From: Cryptomeria japonica
Lineage: Eukaryota; Streptophyta; Pinopsida; Cupressales; Cupressaceae
DNA: 64,000 nucleotides
Direction of reading: 5' to 3'
NCBI RefSeq assembly: GCF_030272615.1
Contig: NC_081407.1
Span: forward strand, 434,090,730-434,154,729
Positions 12,058 through 23,523 of the stretch are shown here, piece by piece (the stretch's first letter is position 1; each line of letters starts with the position of its first letter). The notes beneath the pieces were generated by a model. The model worked only from the letters and a program-made list of their open reading frames with translations, ran no database searches and was not told the origin of the DNA. Position numbers and translations under genes: made by a program.

Positions 12058-13298
12058 TGTAGCGTCCTAAAATTGCGACACTTGCAATTTCAACTGCATT
12101 TTGGTCTTCACGATGGCGACGCAACACGGAACCTGAATGGAGACCCCGAAACTTGTCCACGACACCAAAAACTGCATTTTCAAGCACCCTGGCCTGAACC
12201 TCCTTTGCACCCTGCTGTCCCGGGAGGTGGGACTATAGCACCCAGCACCCTGGTCCCCCAGCACCAGGGCGCCCAGCGCCCTAGTCCCTGGCCCTATTTT
12301 GGGCCCGGTCTCCTATGGGACTTCGGGTCTTTTTGTTTGCAAATTGGAAATAATATTTCCTGGTCGGCCTAAGGTCGGAAAAATCAATCTTTTAACCCTA
12401 ATTGGCAAGTATATAAACTACATTTTCCTCTCCCATTGGGGTAAGAAGGTCATATGTGTACAAGCGTGGAAACTATACTCAAGCATTCAAGCATTCAAGC
12501 ATTCATTCCAAGTCTCCATTCAAGGTTAAGTGTTGCATTCAAGACAAGGATTCAACCATTGAAGAGGAGATCACATACTACATGCTACATACAACATACA
12601 ACATACAACAATACAACAAACAACAACATCTATACCTTCGCACATAAGGATACAAACATCCTTACAACAAGGTATTAGTACTTGTTTTACATTACATACA
12701 TTTACATTTACAGCAATTTCTCATTTCTTGGTTAATTCCAAAACCGGGGTTTGACCTAAAGGCAAACCCCTAATCCCTAACCCCCCAATTGTCCTCGCTT
12801 TTCTGTGTGTAGGTTGCAGGTACGCAACTGAAATTGAAGATCTGGAATCCTTGTGCAGAGACGAACAGATCCCCCTTCGTTTCGCGGATTTTTCGGAGGA
12901 CCGTGGCGCTCGGGCGCCATCGTCCCGGCAACTTTCGCTCAAATTTGCAGGACAGCGCCGTATCGACATTTTACTGCTAATTCCAGGTCCGCAGCTTCAT
13001 ACTGTATTCCTATCTCAGTTTATAAGCGAATCTTTCTCACTTTCTATACATTCCTAGCTTAATTCTTCTATGCACATTCTTTACAAAAGAGGGTAGCCTT
13101 GCTGTCATAACCCTTGAAACTCATATAGAATCCAATCTTGCATTGCGTGGGATTGGATCTTGTGGGTTTCAACCCCTCTTTTGAATGTAAAGTCCCTCCT
13201 AAGTGAAAACCATCAACCCTAGTGACTCTCCCTTCTCTCTCCTTGGAGTTGGAAGAGGGGAGAGCAACTAGGGTTCGATCGCGATTTTCCGCTTTACA
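12058..13298 (+). repeat. 5' LTR of element G
   Basis: It is nearly identical to 18649-19921 except for an indel of about 30 bp. A TATATAAA box lies at 12410-12417. The U3 holds two units of a GC-rich 30-bp repeat (12233-12292). Downstream is a 10-bp triple repeat CAAGCATTCA (about 12480-12510). A GC-rich hairpin GGACCGTGGCGC...ATCGTCC lies near 12899-12926 in the R/U5 part. Confidence 0.93.
12410..12417 (+). promoter_or_regulatory. TATA box in LTR of element G
   Basis: GGCAAGTATATAAACTAC contains a canonical TATATAAA, repeated in the other LTR at 19031-19038. It marks the probable start of element transcription about 25-35 bases downstream. Confidence 0.75.
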
Positions 13299-13301
13299 TT
13301 T

Positions 13302-13315
13302 TGGTGAACCCGACG
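13302..13315 (+). promoter_or_regulatory. Candidate primer binding site of element G
   Basis: TGGTGAACCCGACG begins three bases after the LTR end. TGG is the complement of the CCA tail of a tRNA. I cannot name the tRNA from memory. Confidence 0.6.
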
Positions 13316-13629
13316 TGAACATCCTTTCTGATTATTCATGGTTAGATCTGAAAATTGGATTCCTTGATTACATTTCCATGTTGATCTTTTGCAAAATTTT
13401 AGAGGTTAATTGCATAAAAACCCTAAATTTTCTTTTTAGTAATTAAGCTTGTGAAATGTCTAAATGTTAATGCTTGTTTCAGATCTACCCTTCTATTACA
13501 AATTATCAATTCATATCTATGCTTTAATTTTGAAAATTAAGTGGTTAAGTGTCAAAACCCTAATTTTTGAAACCCTCTTGATTCAACCTTTGTCCGACAA
13601 TTTCACTGATCAAAACATCTCCAAATCAG

Positions 13630-14440
13630 CTGTAACTTTGGATTCCGCAATAAAATCACAATATCTTTCATCCCTGAAAATTTGGAAAAAAGTTGCGAGG
13701 ACCGTGTGCACTCCGAGCGCCATCGTCCCCGACATTTTTTTCAAAATTTTGGGAGCTAGATCTTACTGTATTTTCCTGCTAAAATCCAGAATTTTGGCTG
13801 ATTTTATCAATTATAACACTTTCAAAATTAAAGTCAAAGTTGGTCTAGGGATTGCTTGGATTAACGCTTCTAATCATTCAAAAATCATTGAAACTGAAAT
13901 TTTGTGTCAAAATTGTGTTCTTACTGTCCTAAATCTAAAAAGTGTGTTTGCATTCATTAAAAATTTCAGTGCTTTATTCAAATTTTTGCAATTTGTAACT
14001 TTTGAAGTTAAGTGCTTAATTACAACAACTTTAATTTTCGCTTTCAAAATTGAATTTTGCGTGAAATTGAGTCAACTTTTGAATTTCAAAACTTGCATTG
14101 CTTTCGGTATTCCCTCTAAAATCATAAAATTCAAAATTTCAGTTTCCCTCTCTTTTTCAAAATTCAAATTTTTGCATTTTTCGACAATCTTGGTAGGGTT
14201 CAATTTCGAGATTGCAACTTTAATTTGGCCTATCTACAGATCGTAAAATCACTCAATTTTTTCAGATTAGCTCTAAAATAATCATAACTTTCATCCCTCC
14301 AAATTTCGAAAAAAGTTGTCGGGACCGTGTGCACTCCGAAGCGCCACGGTCCTTGACATTTTTTCTGAAATTTCGGGAGATTGTCCTGATTATATTTAAC
14401 AGCTTAAATCCAGAAGATTGGCTAATTTTACTGAAAATTG
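13630..14440 (+). repeat. Leader repeats carrying a GGACCGTG hairpin (element G)
   Basis: Two related segments of about 180 bp, 13630-13810 and 14262-14440, share ATAACTTTCATCC-like sequence, an AAAAAAGTTG block, then GGACCGTG-TGCACTCCGA-GCGCCA and a CATTTTTT...GGGAG tail. In the second copy GGACCGTG (14322-14329) pairs perfectly with CACGGTCC (14345-14352). Related hairpins occur in this element's LTR near 12899 and in the solo LTR at 26070-26096. They lie between the PBS and the gag start. Confidence 0.75.
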
Positions 14441-14479
14441 TTACCTCTAAAATCAAAATTTTCTCTCCCTCTCTAGTGC

Positions 14480-17400
14480 ATGAGTTTTACAACAATAAGT
14501 CCTACTTACACTATTCCTGTTAGACGAAGCCTGAGAATTAAGTCTTTCCAAGGTTTAATTACTGAGGAGATGGAACCTAATTTGAATGGTCTTTTTAATG
14601 AGGACATGGGTAATTCCTCTAATCCTCTTAATGATGAAGAAGCTCTCCATGAGGTTTCTGTAGAACAACTTTCAAAATTGGATAACCAATTTGACGATTT
14701 TCGATAATGGATGTCTCAAGAATACCCCGATAGTCAAGCTCTTCCTTTAATTGAGGGTCTAAAACGTATGCTTCAAAGTGATAAGAATGGAATTGATATT
14801 TTGCATGGTATTGCACACATTGTGGATTCGAATGTGATGCCTATGAAGAGTTGTGCTGAAAATTTGGGTTATACACAACCTCCTACTCAAGTCAATCATT
14901 CTATTCCTTTGATGACTTCTATTGCTAGCGTACCTACCTTTACATCAAACATAATGGCTACTTCTACACAAGACATTCCTCCTGTGATCACCAGTCATGG
15001 GGGCAATCCTTCTTCTTCAATTAACCCTCTTCCTTCATTTAATCCGACTTCTTCATTCATTCCTTCAATGAGTGTCCCTATTATATCTCTACAAATGAAC
15101 ATGATGCAAGGGGGCAATTCATTCAATCATTCCATTCCTCCTTGTAGTGTTCCTCCTGTCCAATCATCTCCTATGACTAATTATCATAGAGTCCCACCAC
15201 CTTACTCTTTACCTTCTTTCAATAACATAACACCTCCATCTCAATCTAACACGTCTAATATGAACTCTTCGACTGAAGCGACCATTAACAATCTTGCACA
15301 AACTGTCTCTTCTTTACAACAACAAATTGCCTCTATGAATCAATCTAAGTTTAGTGTGCCCACATTTGATGTTGCGAGCCCACTTTCTCTTGACATTGTT
15401 TGAGCTATTCCCCCTAAACATGTTGAAATTCCACATTTGGAGCTTTATAATGGTAAGGGTGATCCTCTAACACATGTTAAGACCTTTCAAACAATATGTA
15501 CTGATTTTGCTTATGACCAAAGGTTGCTTGCAAAATTGTTTACTAGAACATTAAGAGACAAAGCCCTACAATGGTATTGCTCGTTGCCTTCCTATTCTAT
15601 TACTTCTTTCGAACAACTTGCAAATGCTTTCATTCAACAATTTCAAAACAATATAAGTCCTAAAGTTACTTTGATTGATTTAATGCATTGTAAACAAGGT
15701 GTTAAAGAAAAAAGTGACTGATTTCATTGGTAGATATAAGCATTTGTATGCTCAAATTTCTTTTCCAGTGCCTGATAATGATATTCAAAGAATCTTTATT
15801 GCTAATTTACAAAAAGATATTCGAGACAAACTCCTGTTTTCTGAGTTTACTTCTTTCCAACAGTTGTGTGCAACTCTTCACAATTATCAACTGACTGTGA
15901 GTCAAATGGAACAATCACATCCTATGGCTCCGAGTGATAAGGGTGATAGCAGTCAACAACCATTTGGGAAGTTTAAACCGAACAGAGATTCCATCAAATT
16001 CAATGAAAACATCATCAACAACAATGTGAATGCAGCATCAGGTGTGCCTCCTATTTCTAAATTTTTCAAGAAAGAAAGAAAGTATACTCCTTTGAATGAA
16101 TCATTGCATAGTATTATGAATAAGTTATTGGAACAAAATGTGCTTACTCTTCCTCCTATAAGGCAAATTGATCCTGCAAAGATTACTTCACCTTATTTTG
16201 ATAACAAAGCTTTTTGTCAATTTCATCGTCAGCCTGGGCATGATACTGAAAAATGTTTTTCTTTAAAGGGTAAAATTCAAGATTTGATTGATAATAATAC
16301 TATTTCTGTTTCTGGAGTGAATGATAAAGGCAATACATCTGTAGCTCCTTCTAATCAAAATCTTCAGATTTTCACTGATCCATTACCTTCTCATACCTCT
16401 AATGCGATTGAGACTAATGATTCCCCTCTTTCATCTGATGGTCTTGTGTCTATGACTCCGAATGTGATTAACTTTGTAGAGCAGCAAGAAAACCCTAAAG
16501 AACCTTCCATCACATTTGATTCCAATGAAACCATTAGGGCACCTGATGGTCCTTTATACATAGTTGCAAAAGTCAAGAATACACCTTGTCGTGGAGTGCT
16601 TATTGATCCTTCGTGCATGGTTAATGTTATTACTGAAGAATTTCTTTTTACTTTGCAATTGAATCAAGTGATATATGACAAAACAGATGTGATTGTGAAA
16701 CTATTTGATGCATTTTCTTCTCCTGCAATTGGTTCTATTACATTGCCTATTGAGGTCCATAACAAATCCCTTGATGTGAACTTTTCTATTATTCCATCTT
16801 CCGAACAATTTCGTGTGAAGCTTGGCTATCCTTGGCTATCTTCCATGAAAGCTATTGCTTCTCCTATTCACAAGTGTTTGAAATTTCCCCATAATGGTGA
16901 AGTTGTTACTGTCAATCATAGTCTCTTTAAACCAGCTGAAAGAACTTCTAGTGTTCCTATTGATTATTTTTGGCCTAAACAATTCCAATCCCTTCCTCTG
17001 CGAAGTGATCATCTTTTCAAATCTTATCAAAAGTGGAAAACAGATATGATCCTATCTTTAAGTGAACCTAGAACACCCAAACTTGATATTCCTATCGTTC
17101 TTAAGAAGGAAGTTCTTCCTTTGAAAGATAAAACTAATGTCTTTCCTCAAGAAGATTCCCAACCCGTTCCCATGGATGTGATTATGTCTATGCCTAATAA
17201 ACCTTCTAAGAGTAGACCTATACCTCCTCGTCATGATGGACTTGGTCTTCTTCCTAAACCAAATATTCCTCCCTTATATGGAGCAGTCCCTCCTCCTTCT
17301 TTTTATAGAGAGAAGAGACCTTCTTCTTCTCCTATTATCCAGCCTAAGAGACCACAACCTAAACACCCAAGTGATAAGGATGAGAACATTCCTCCTCCTC

Positions 17401-17906
17401 AATCTTCTCCACTTCCTACTAAGACTAGACGAAATCGTTCTACACGTGAACGCCGATGAAAGCGTCGTCTTAGAGCTCAAGCAGCTGCTTCTCAAACTTT
17501 GCAATCTCCAAAAACACCTTCAACAAGCATTATTCCATTTTCTCCAAAATCTCCAAAACATAAGATGCATGATGGTCTTGATCCTGTGCGAATTAAAGAC
17601 CCTATTTTTATAAATCTTGATGATGCTATAGATGAAAATGTTATTCATGATGAAAATGTTACTTCTCTTGCTTCTGATAGTGAATATGAACTTGTTGATA
17701 TTGATAACCATTTATCTAATGAATTTTCTAAAGCACTTATCCTAGCTCCTAGACAAGAACAACGTGGCTTGGAACATGAACATAGCCCTTGTTTGGATCT
17801 TGTGATAGCTCCATCTGCTGTGTTGAATGTTCCTCCTCTAGTGTGTTCCCTGCCTTCCCGAAACATTGATCAACAAGATCGGGGGGTAGATGACGTGCTA
17901 GACTAG
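14480..17906 (+). pseudogene. gag: Gypsy gag with protease-like domain (element G)
   Basis: The reading starts at ATG 14480. It has three in-frame stops (14705, 15401, 17457) and a frameshift in an A-run near 15708, otherwise staying open for about 1140 codons. In order it shows a Ser/Pro/Asn-rich N-terminus, a Retrotrans_gag domain (15437-15930; LYNGKGDPLTHVKTFQ, then LRDKALQWYCSLP), a zinc-knuckle-like motif FCQFHRQPGHDTEKC, and an aspartic-protease-like domain (about 16510-16930). In that domain the expected D-T/S-G is DPSCM, so activity is doubtful. A Pro-rich, basic C-terminus follows. The layout resembles gag-PR of Tat/Athila-type plant gypsy elements. The stops read as C-to-T changes at CGA or CAA. 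No pol follows before the 3' LTR. Confidence 0.85.
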
Positions 17907-18648
17907 TTACATTAGCATAGCAGATTCTCTCCTCCTCTCTTGTGTTACTTCTTCTATATGTTATTCTCATTCTTCTATTTGTTGTCCTTAGTGTTGTCTA
18001 CTTGAGGACGATGCAAAGCATTGAGATCTCTTTTGGTCTCTCTCATGTTGACTCAAAAGACACGTGCTCCCTTCTTCTAGGTGACTTTCCTTGATTGGGG
18101 AATGAAGAACAATTATGCATACATACATATGATATATATACATGAATTATCATACAGCATACTGACCCCGAGGAAAGCGAAGTCACCTCGTGCTTTGTGT
18201 TTTGTGTCTATTATCCTTGGGTTTATCTCACACTTGGGGGCTAAATCCTTGTGATAACGTGCTCCTTTCCTTTCTCATTTCTTATGTGTATCACTACGTT
18301 AAAACAATCACCCCCGTTGAGGCGTGTGCGATCGCTTTAACGTAGGGGGGCATACACCCTGTCTATCCCTTCAGGATACATGAAAATTTCTTGGAGAACT
18401 CAGCTTTGCCTTGAAAATTTTTGGTATTTCTCTTGCATGACTCATAGTGAGGGAACCTTACTACTGACAGTCATGGTTCTCCCTCGTGATCTTCCCTTTT
18501 ACTTTGTCAATCGAAGTCGTAAGATCCTTAGTCCACTGGGGGCTTGGTGTGTCTTGCCTCCTTGACGTGGTGAAAGTCTTTCAATATTGTTTCCTTGTAC
18601 TTTACCGGAAGTATGAGCATACATACTCCCGCTAAAGTGGGGGCTAAA
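17907..18648 (+). other. 3' untranslated region and polypurine tract of element G
   Basis: No coding sequence is seen. A perfect 10-bp inverted repeat CTACGTTAAA (18294-18303) and TTTAACGTAG (18336-18345) brackets a GC-rich loop that includes GCGATCGC, a possible RNA stem-loop. AAAGTGGGGGCTAAA at 18634-18648 is the polypurine tract directly before the 3' LTR. Confidence 0.75.
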
Positions 18649-19921
18649 TGTAGCGTCCTAAAATTGCGACACTTGCAATTTCGACTGCATTTTGGTCTTC
18701 ACGATGGCGACGCAACACGGAACCTGAATGGAGACCCTGAAACTTGTCCATGACACCAAAAACTGCATTTTCAAGCACCCTGGCCTGAACCTCCTTTGCA
18801 CCCTGCTGTCCCGGGAGGTGGGACCAGAGCGCCCAGCACCCTGGTCCTTCAGGACCAGGGCGCCTAGCGCCCTGGTCCCCAGGACCATGGCGCCCAGCGC
18901 CCTGGTCCCTGGCCCTATTTTGGGCCCGGTCTCCTATGGGACTTCGGGTCTTTTTGTTTGCAAATTGGAAATAATATTTCCTGGTCGGCCTAAGGTCGGA
19001 AAAATTAGTCTTTTAACCCTAATTGGCAAGTATATAAACTACATTTTTCTCTCCCATTGGGGTAAGAAGGTCATATGTGTACAAGCGTGGAAACTATACT
19101 CAAGCATTCAAGCATTCAAGCATTCATTCCAAGTCTCCATTCAAGGCTAAGTGTTGCATTCAAGACAAGGATTCAACCATTGAAGAGGAGATCACATACT
19201 ACATGCTACATACAACATACAACATACAACAATACAACAAACAACAACATCTATACCTTCGCACATAAGGATACAAACATCCTTACAACAAGGTATTAGT
19301 ACTTGTTTTACATTACATACATTTACATTTACAACAATTTCTCATTTCTTGGTTAATTCCAAAACCGGGGTTTGACCTAAAGGCAAACCCCTAATCCCTA
19401 ACCCCCCAATTGTCCTCGCTTTTCTATGTGTAGGTTGCAGGTACGCGGCTGAAATTGAAGATCTGGAATCCTTGTGCAGAGACGAACAGATCCCCCTTCG
19501 TTTCGCGGATTTTTCGGAGGACCGTGGCGCTCGGGCGCCATCGTCCCGGCAACTTTCGCTCAAATTTGCAGGACAGCGCCGTATCGACATTTTACTGCTA
19601 ATTCCAGGTCCGCAGCTTCATACTGTATTCCTATCTCAGTTTATAAGCGAATCTTTCTCACTTTCTATGCATTCCTAGCTTAATTCTTCTATGCACATTC
19701 TTTACAAAAGAGGGTAGCCTTGCTGTCATAACCCTTGAAACTCATTTAGCATCCAATCTTGCATTGCGTGGGATTGGATCTTGTGGGTTTCAACCCCTCT
19801 TTTGAATGTAAAGTCTCTCCCCTAAGTGAAAACCATCAACCCTAGTGAATCTCCCTTCTCTCTCCTTGGAGTTGGAAGAGGGGAGAGCAACTAGGGTTCG
19901 ATCGCGATTTTCCGCTTTACA
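18649..19921 (+). repeat. 3' LTR of element G
   Basis: It matches 12058-13298 closely. It is about 32 bp longer because the GC-rich U3 repeat has three units here (starting 18824, 18855 and 18885) against two in the 5' LTR. The units fold into stacked hairpins such as ACCAGGGCGC-CTA-GCGCCCTGGT. The target-site duplication GGATA follows directly. Confidence 0.93.
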
Positions 19922-22415
19922 GGATACACACTCAATCCAGAAAAGAACCACTTATCGTATCTTGGTACCGACATATTTTGATTACTATATCTCATACACT
20001 TAATCAGTTGCTCTAAATCAATGTGATCTCTTAGTCGAAGACATGGCTAGTGAAAAACATAAAATCTTGCTTCAGCATCACTGTAAATATCAGACCCATG
20101 TAAGTTTCCTCACTTACAAGCCAATGCAAGAAAAATAAAGAGCAAAAAGACAATATCAAAAGATAAAAATCATGAGCAATAAAATAAAGATCAAGAAAAG
20201 CAAAATGCAATGAAATACAATATCAAAATGCTTAGCAATGGGAACATGCAAATAACTCCATCGGGGCTATGTACGCCTGGATGGAAATGGAGCAATATTT
20301 GTGAGATTGCAATGATAACCTCATCAGGGCTATGGATGGTCGCTGGCAGTGAGGCTCTATCCAGGATGCTTTTGAAGTCACAGTAACTCATGTAGCTAGC
20401 CACGTTGGATTCTAAAGATTACAATGATCATATAAGCCGAAATGAACCCACTTGCACACACATGGGTAATCAAAGACTAAATACCTTGATCCAGTTTGGG
20501 ATTCTTCTTCCCTTTTGAGTATGCTTCCTAGTCGCTAGATATGTTTGGTTGAATTTTTCCAGAGGTTCTAAGTGTGGGTTGGGTCTCTATCTTTGAAAAG
20601 TTCAAGAACACTTATTCAGGTGGTGCTAGATGTTGTGACAATCTTACATATTTCCTTTTTACAAATGAAAACCTCTATGTTTGGGGCCAAAGTTCATGCA
20701 CTCTATTCTTCCTACCATATCTCCCATTTTCCTTCCTCCAATATCCATTACCCTATCTAAATTCATCCAGTGATATCTACGATCTTGCTTCACTTTATCC
20801 TTACCACCTATCCTACCTATTCATTGCTTCCATCATCCCTCACTATCTATGATATTTTCTCTCCTATCCATATCCTATCTCTATCCATATCCCCTTTTCC
20901 ATCCTTGATCTTGATCAAAACTAAGGACAAAAACATGATTTCAAAAAAGCTCTTGATGTGTCTCCTCATAAGCTACCTCCATCTTTCTCCTATCCATTTC
21001 CACCTGAACAGTTCATTCATCCATTCATAATGTTCCTTCTTTCTATACATCAGGGCAACCAAATACATCTTTCTTCTAATCCAAAAAACTCCAAAAATCA
21101 AAATGTCCAAAAAATTAAAATAAAATAAAATCGACAAAATCAAATGAAAATTGAAAATCAAAGCATGAACGCATGGCCCATCCATCAAATCAAATCAACA
21201 ACAGGAAAAATTGCGAAGTCTGCAATCAAACTGGTCACATGTATTGTTAATTAATTCATCACTTGAAATCTATCAACATTAACATGTCTTATACAAGGAT
21301 AGGTACACTCGAAACCAGATAGATCGATCTCATACGAGGTAGTCACTCTTTGAAACCAAACATTCTTATCAATCATCAAACAAATAAAAAAAATGATAGA
21401 TCAATATGACTTCTGGATTTTTTTCTAGTTAGCCTTATCTTTATCAATTGATGATAGTACATGTTTCATCTTTCAAAATCATAAAAATCAAAACGTGCAA
21501 TAAAAGCAAGTGGTGAATTCCTAGAAATAGGTTCACTATTTGTGATAGAGTGGTTCCTCCATCTATTTGTACATATCATATCCACCCATCTAAGCCATCA
21601 CCATAAATTCACAAATGCTTATCAATCCTGGACATACTTAGTGTAGTCACCATCCTTGATTTATCTGAATCAGTTATCCAAATCATATCCCACGATGGCT
21701 TGGTGATCAGTGTACATATCCATATCAAAGTAGTATCAACAGTAAGGGGCAAAATCCTGACCTCACTGGGGGCATTTCACCTTGAGGGTTTTAGACATCA
21801 GACCAAACATGTAGCAAGACACCAAGGATCAAAACAACCAACAAATAAAAATGACAATGCAAGATTACTAGATATCATGGAATTGAACAAAAGATCTATT
21901 TGCAAGATGTTTTACTTGACAAGAATGCATTTCCAATAGCATGCATGCTTACTTATGGTTGTTAATTTTTCTTATCATATCTCCTAAGTGACTCAAGGAT
22001 GTCTCAACGATTAGAGAATCAAGGAAGGAATGTGATGTTTTCTTTGTCTATTGTTTGGGAGTGAAGCCTTCTATTATGCAAATTTTTCTTACGACATGAT
22101 CGGGTAACATATCACTAAAGGCATTTCAGATTTGTATAGGACAAAGGTTAACTCTTGTCCGTTTTACGCAAGCAACACTTAGGTCGTCTTGGTTCAATTA
22201 TAACTCGACGCTTGTGTCATATTGCAATATCAAAATCCATGTAAGTTATACTCAGGTTGTTATGGTTCAATTAGACCATGATGCTTGTATCAACTTTCAA
22301 CAAATCAAGGCTCGATGATGAAAATAAAGGAAGCACTGGCACTTTGATCAAAACAGATGGCAACATTGAGAACAAGAATGCATATTAATATTTGCATTAG
22401 CTTCACATCATTACC

Positions 22416-22617
22416 ATCTTAATCTTGCATTAGGTTGCATATAATTTTAATCTTGTATTAGTATCATTTCATTATCATTATCATCTTAATCTTGCATTAG
22501 CTTGCATATCATTTTAATCTTGCATTAGTATCATTTCATTATCATTATCATCTTAATCTTGCATTAGGTTGCATACCATTTTAATCTTGCATTAGTATCA
22601 TTTCATTATCTTTATCA
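22416..22617 (+). repeat. 67-bp tandem array, three units
   Basis: ATCTTAATCTTGCATTAG starts at 22416, 22483 and 22550, an exact 67-bp period. Each unit holds a further internal echo of TTAATCTTGCATTAG. Confidence 0.85.
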
Positions 22618-22758
22618 TCATCATGTCATTCTTACATCTCATCATCATCATCTAGTCACATTCATCATTGCATCCATCACATGCATATCTATCACATCAT
22701 CATGGAACCTTTCTTCACTTTCATATCTTCATCATCTATCTATCAACATCAACTTCAA

Positions 22759-23128
22759 CATGTCATATACAGGATGTATCTTTCCTGAAACCAGACATTT
22801 TGATTAGGTCTTATACAAGATATATCATTCCTGAAACTAGACGTTTTGATCATCTTTGTCTTATACAGGAGGTGTCATTCTTGAAACCAGATTTAATCTC
22901 AATATTATCAATTCTATCAATCCATTTCATCTATCCATTCTATCATGTCTTATGCTGGATGTATCTTTCCTAAAACTAGACATTTTGATCATGTCTTATA
23001 CAGGATATATCGTTCCCGAAACCAGACGTTTTGATCATCTTTGTCTTATACATGAGGTGTGATTCTTGAAACCAAAATTAATCTAAATCTGATCAATCTT
23101 ATCAATCCAATCAATCTTATCAAACCCA
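22759..23128 (+). repeat. 185-bp duplication of about 46-bp subunits
   Basis: Six copies of a subunit resembling CTTATACAGGATGTATC, then TCCTGAAACCAGACATTTTG, are arranged as two blocks of three. Block starts at 22759 and 22944 are 185 bp apart. Both blocks end in the same AT-rich tail. Confidence 0.8.
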
Positions 23129-23229
23129 TGCATGTCATCAACTATCCACTCTTCTATCTTTAAAATAACATTCCTCTTCTTTTGAGAGATCATTCATGCC
23201 TTCAGTGCATGAACGATCTCCTGAGGGAG

Positions 23230-23460
23230 CATTATCATATCGAATCTCCATGTCAATTTCATATCGACACCAGCTTCATATCAAATTTTCATATCAAATC
23301 AATTCTTCATATCTGGGTCATTATATCAACAATTTTGACAACATCATTATCATATTGAATCTCCATATCACTCTCATATCAATGTTTCATATCAAAATCA
23401 ATTTTTCATATCCAGGGAATCATATCAACTTTGGCAACATCATATCAAAAAAATTTGACG
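23230..23460 (+). repeat. 115-bp direct repeat, two units
   Basis: CATTATCATAT followed by GAATCTCCAT begins at 23230 and 23345. Both units are filled with TCATATCAA-type subrepeats and end shortly before the polypurine tract. Confidence 0.7.
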
Positions 23461-23509
23461 ACAAATTGAGTGTTTTTCTTTGAATCAACATGTGGTCACA
23501 CATTAACTC

Positions 23510-23523
23510 AAAGAGGGACAAAA
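23510..23523 (+). promoter_or_regulatory. Polypurine tract of element D
   Basis: AAAGAGGGACAAAA ends at the first base of the right LTR, the standard position for priming of plus-strand synthesis. Confidence 0.85.

Larger units (their letters stand above)
12058..19921 (+). mobile_element. Non-autonomous gypsy element G (TR-GAG-like), nested in D
   Basis: LTRs at 12058-13298 and 18649-19921 begin TGTAGCGTCC and end GCTTTACA, flanked by a perfect target-site duplication GGATA (12053-12057 and 19922-19926). A PBS-like site follows the left LTR and a polypurine tract precedes the right LTR, so both ends are complete. The interior encodes gag with a zinc-knuckle-like motif and a protease-like domain only. 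No RT, RNase H or integrase is seen in any frame. Complete ends plus missing pol match the described class of terminal-repeat retrotransposons with a gag domain, mobilised in trans. Confidence 0.93.
19927..23509 (+). other. 3' half of element D interior, noncoding
   Basis: I find no recognisable protein; ORFs here are short and of chance composition. The last 1.1 kb before the polypurine tract consists largely of three successive tandem arrays (22416-22617, 22759-23128, 23230-23460). Confidence 0.65.

Noticed and set aside
11732-12187. 151-codon minus-strand ORF
   Set aside because: It crosses the D/G insertion boundary at 12057/12058, so it cannot be an ancestral gene; it is a chance reading.
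13464-14246. 260-codon open reading in the leader of element G
   Set aside because: Composition is Phe/Ile/Lys/Leu-rich as expected from AT-rich DNA. It spans the hairpin repeat, has no motif and lies upstream of the true gag start.
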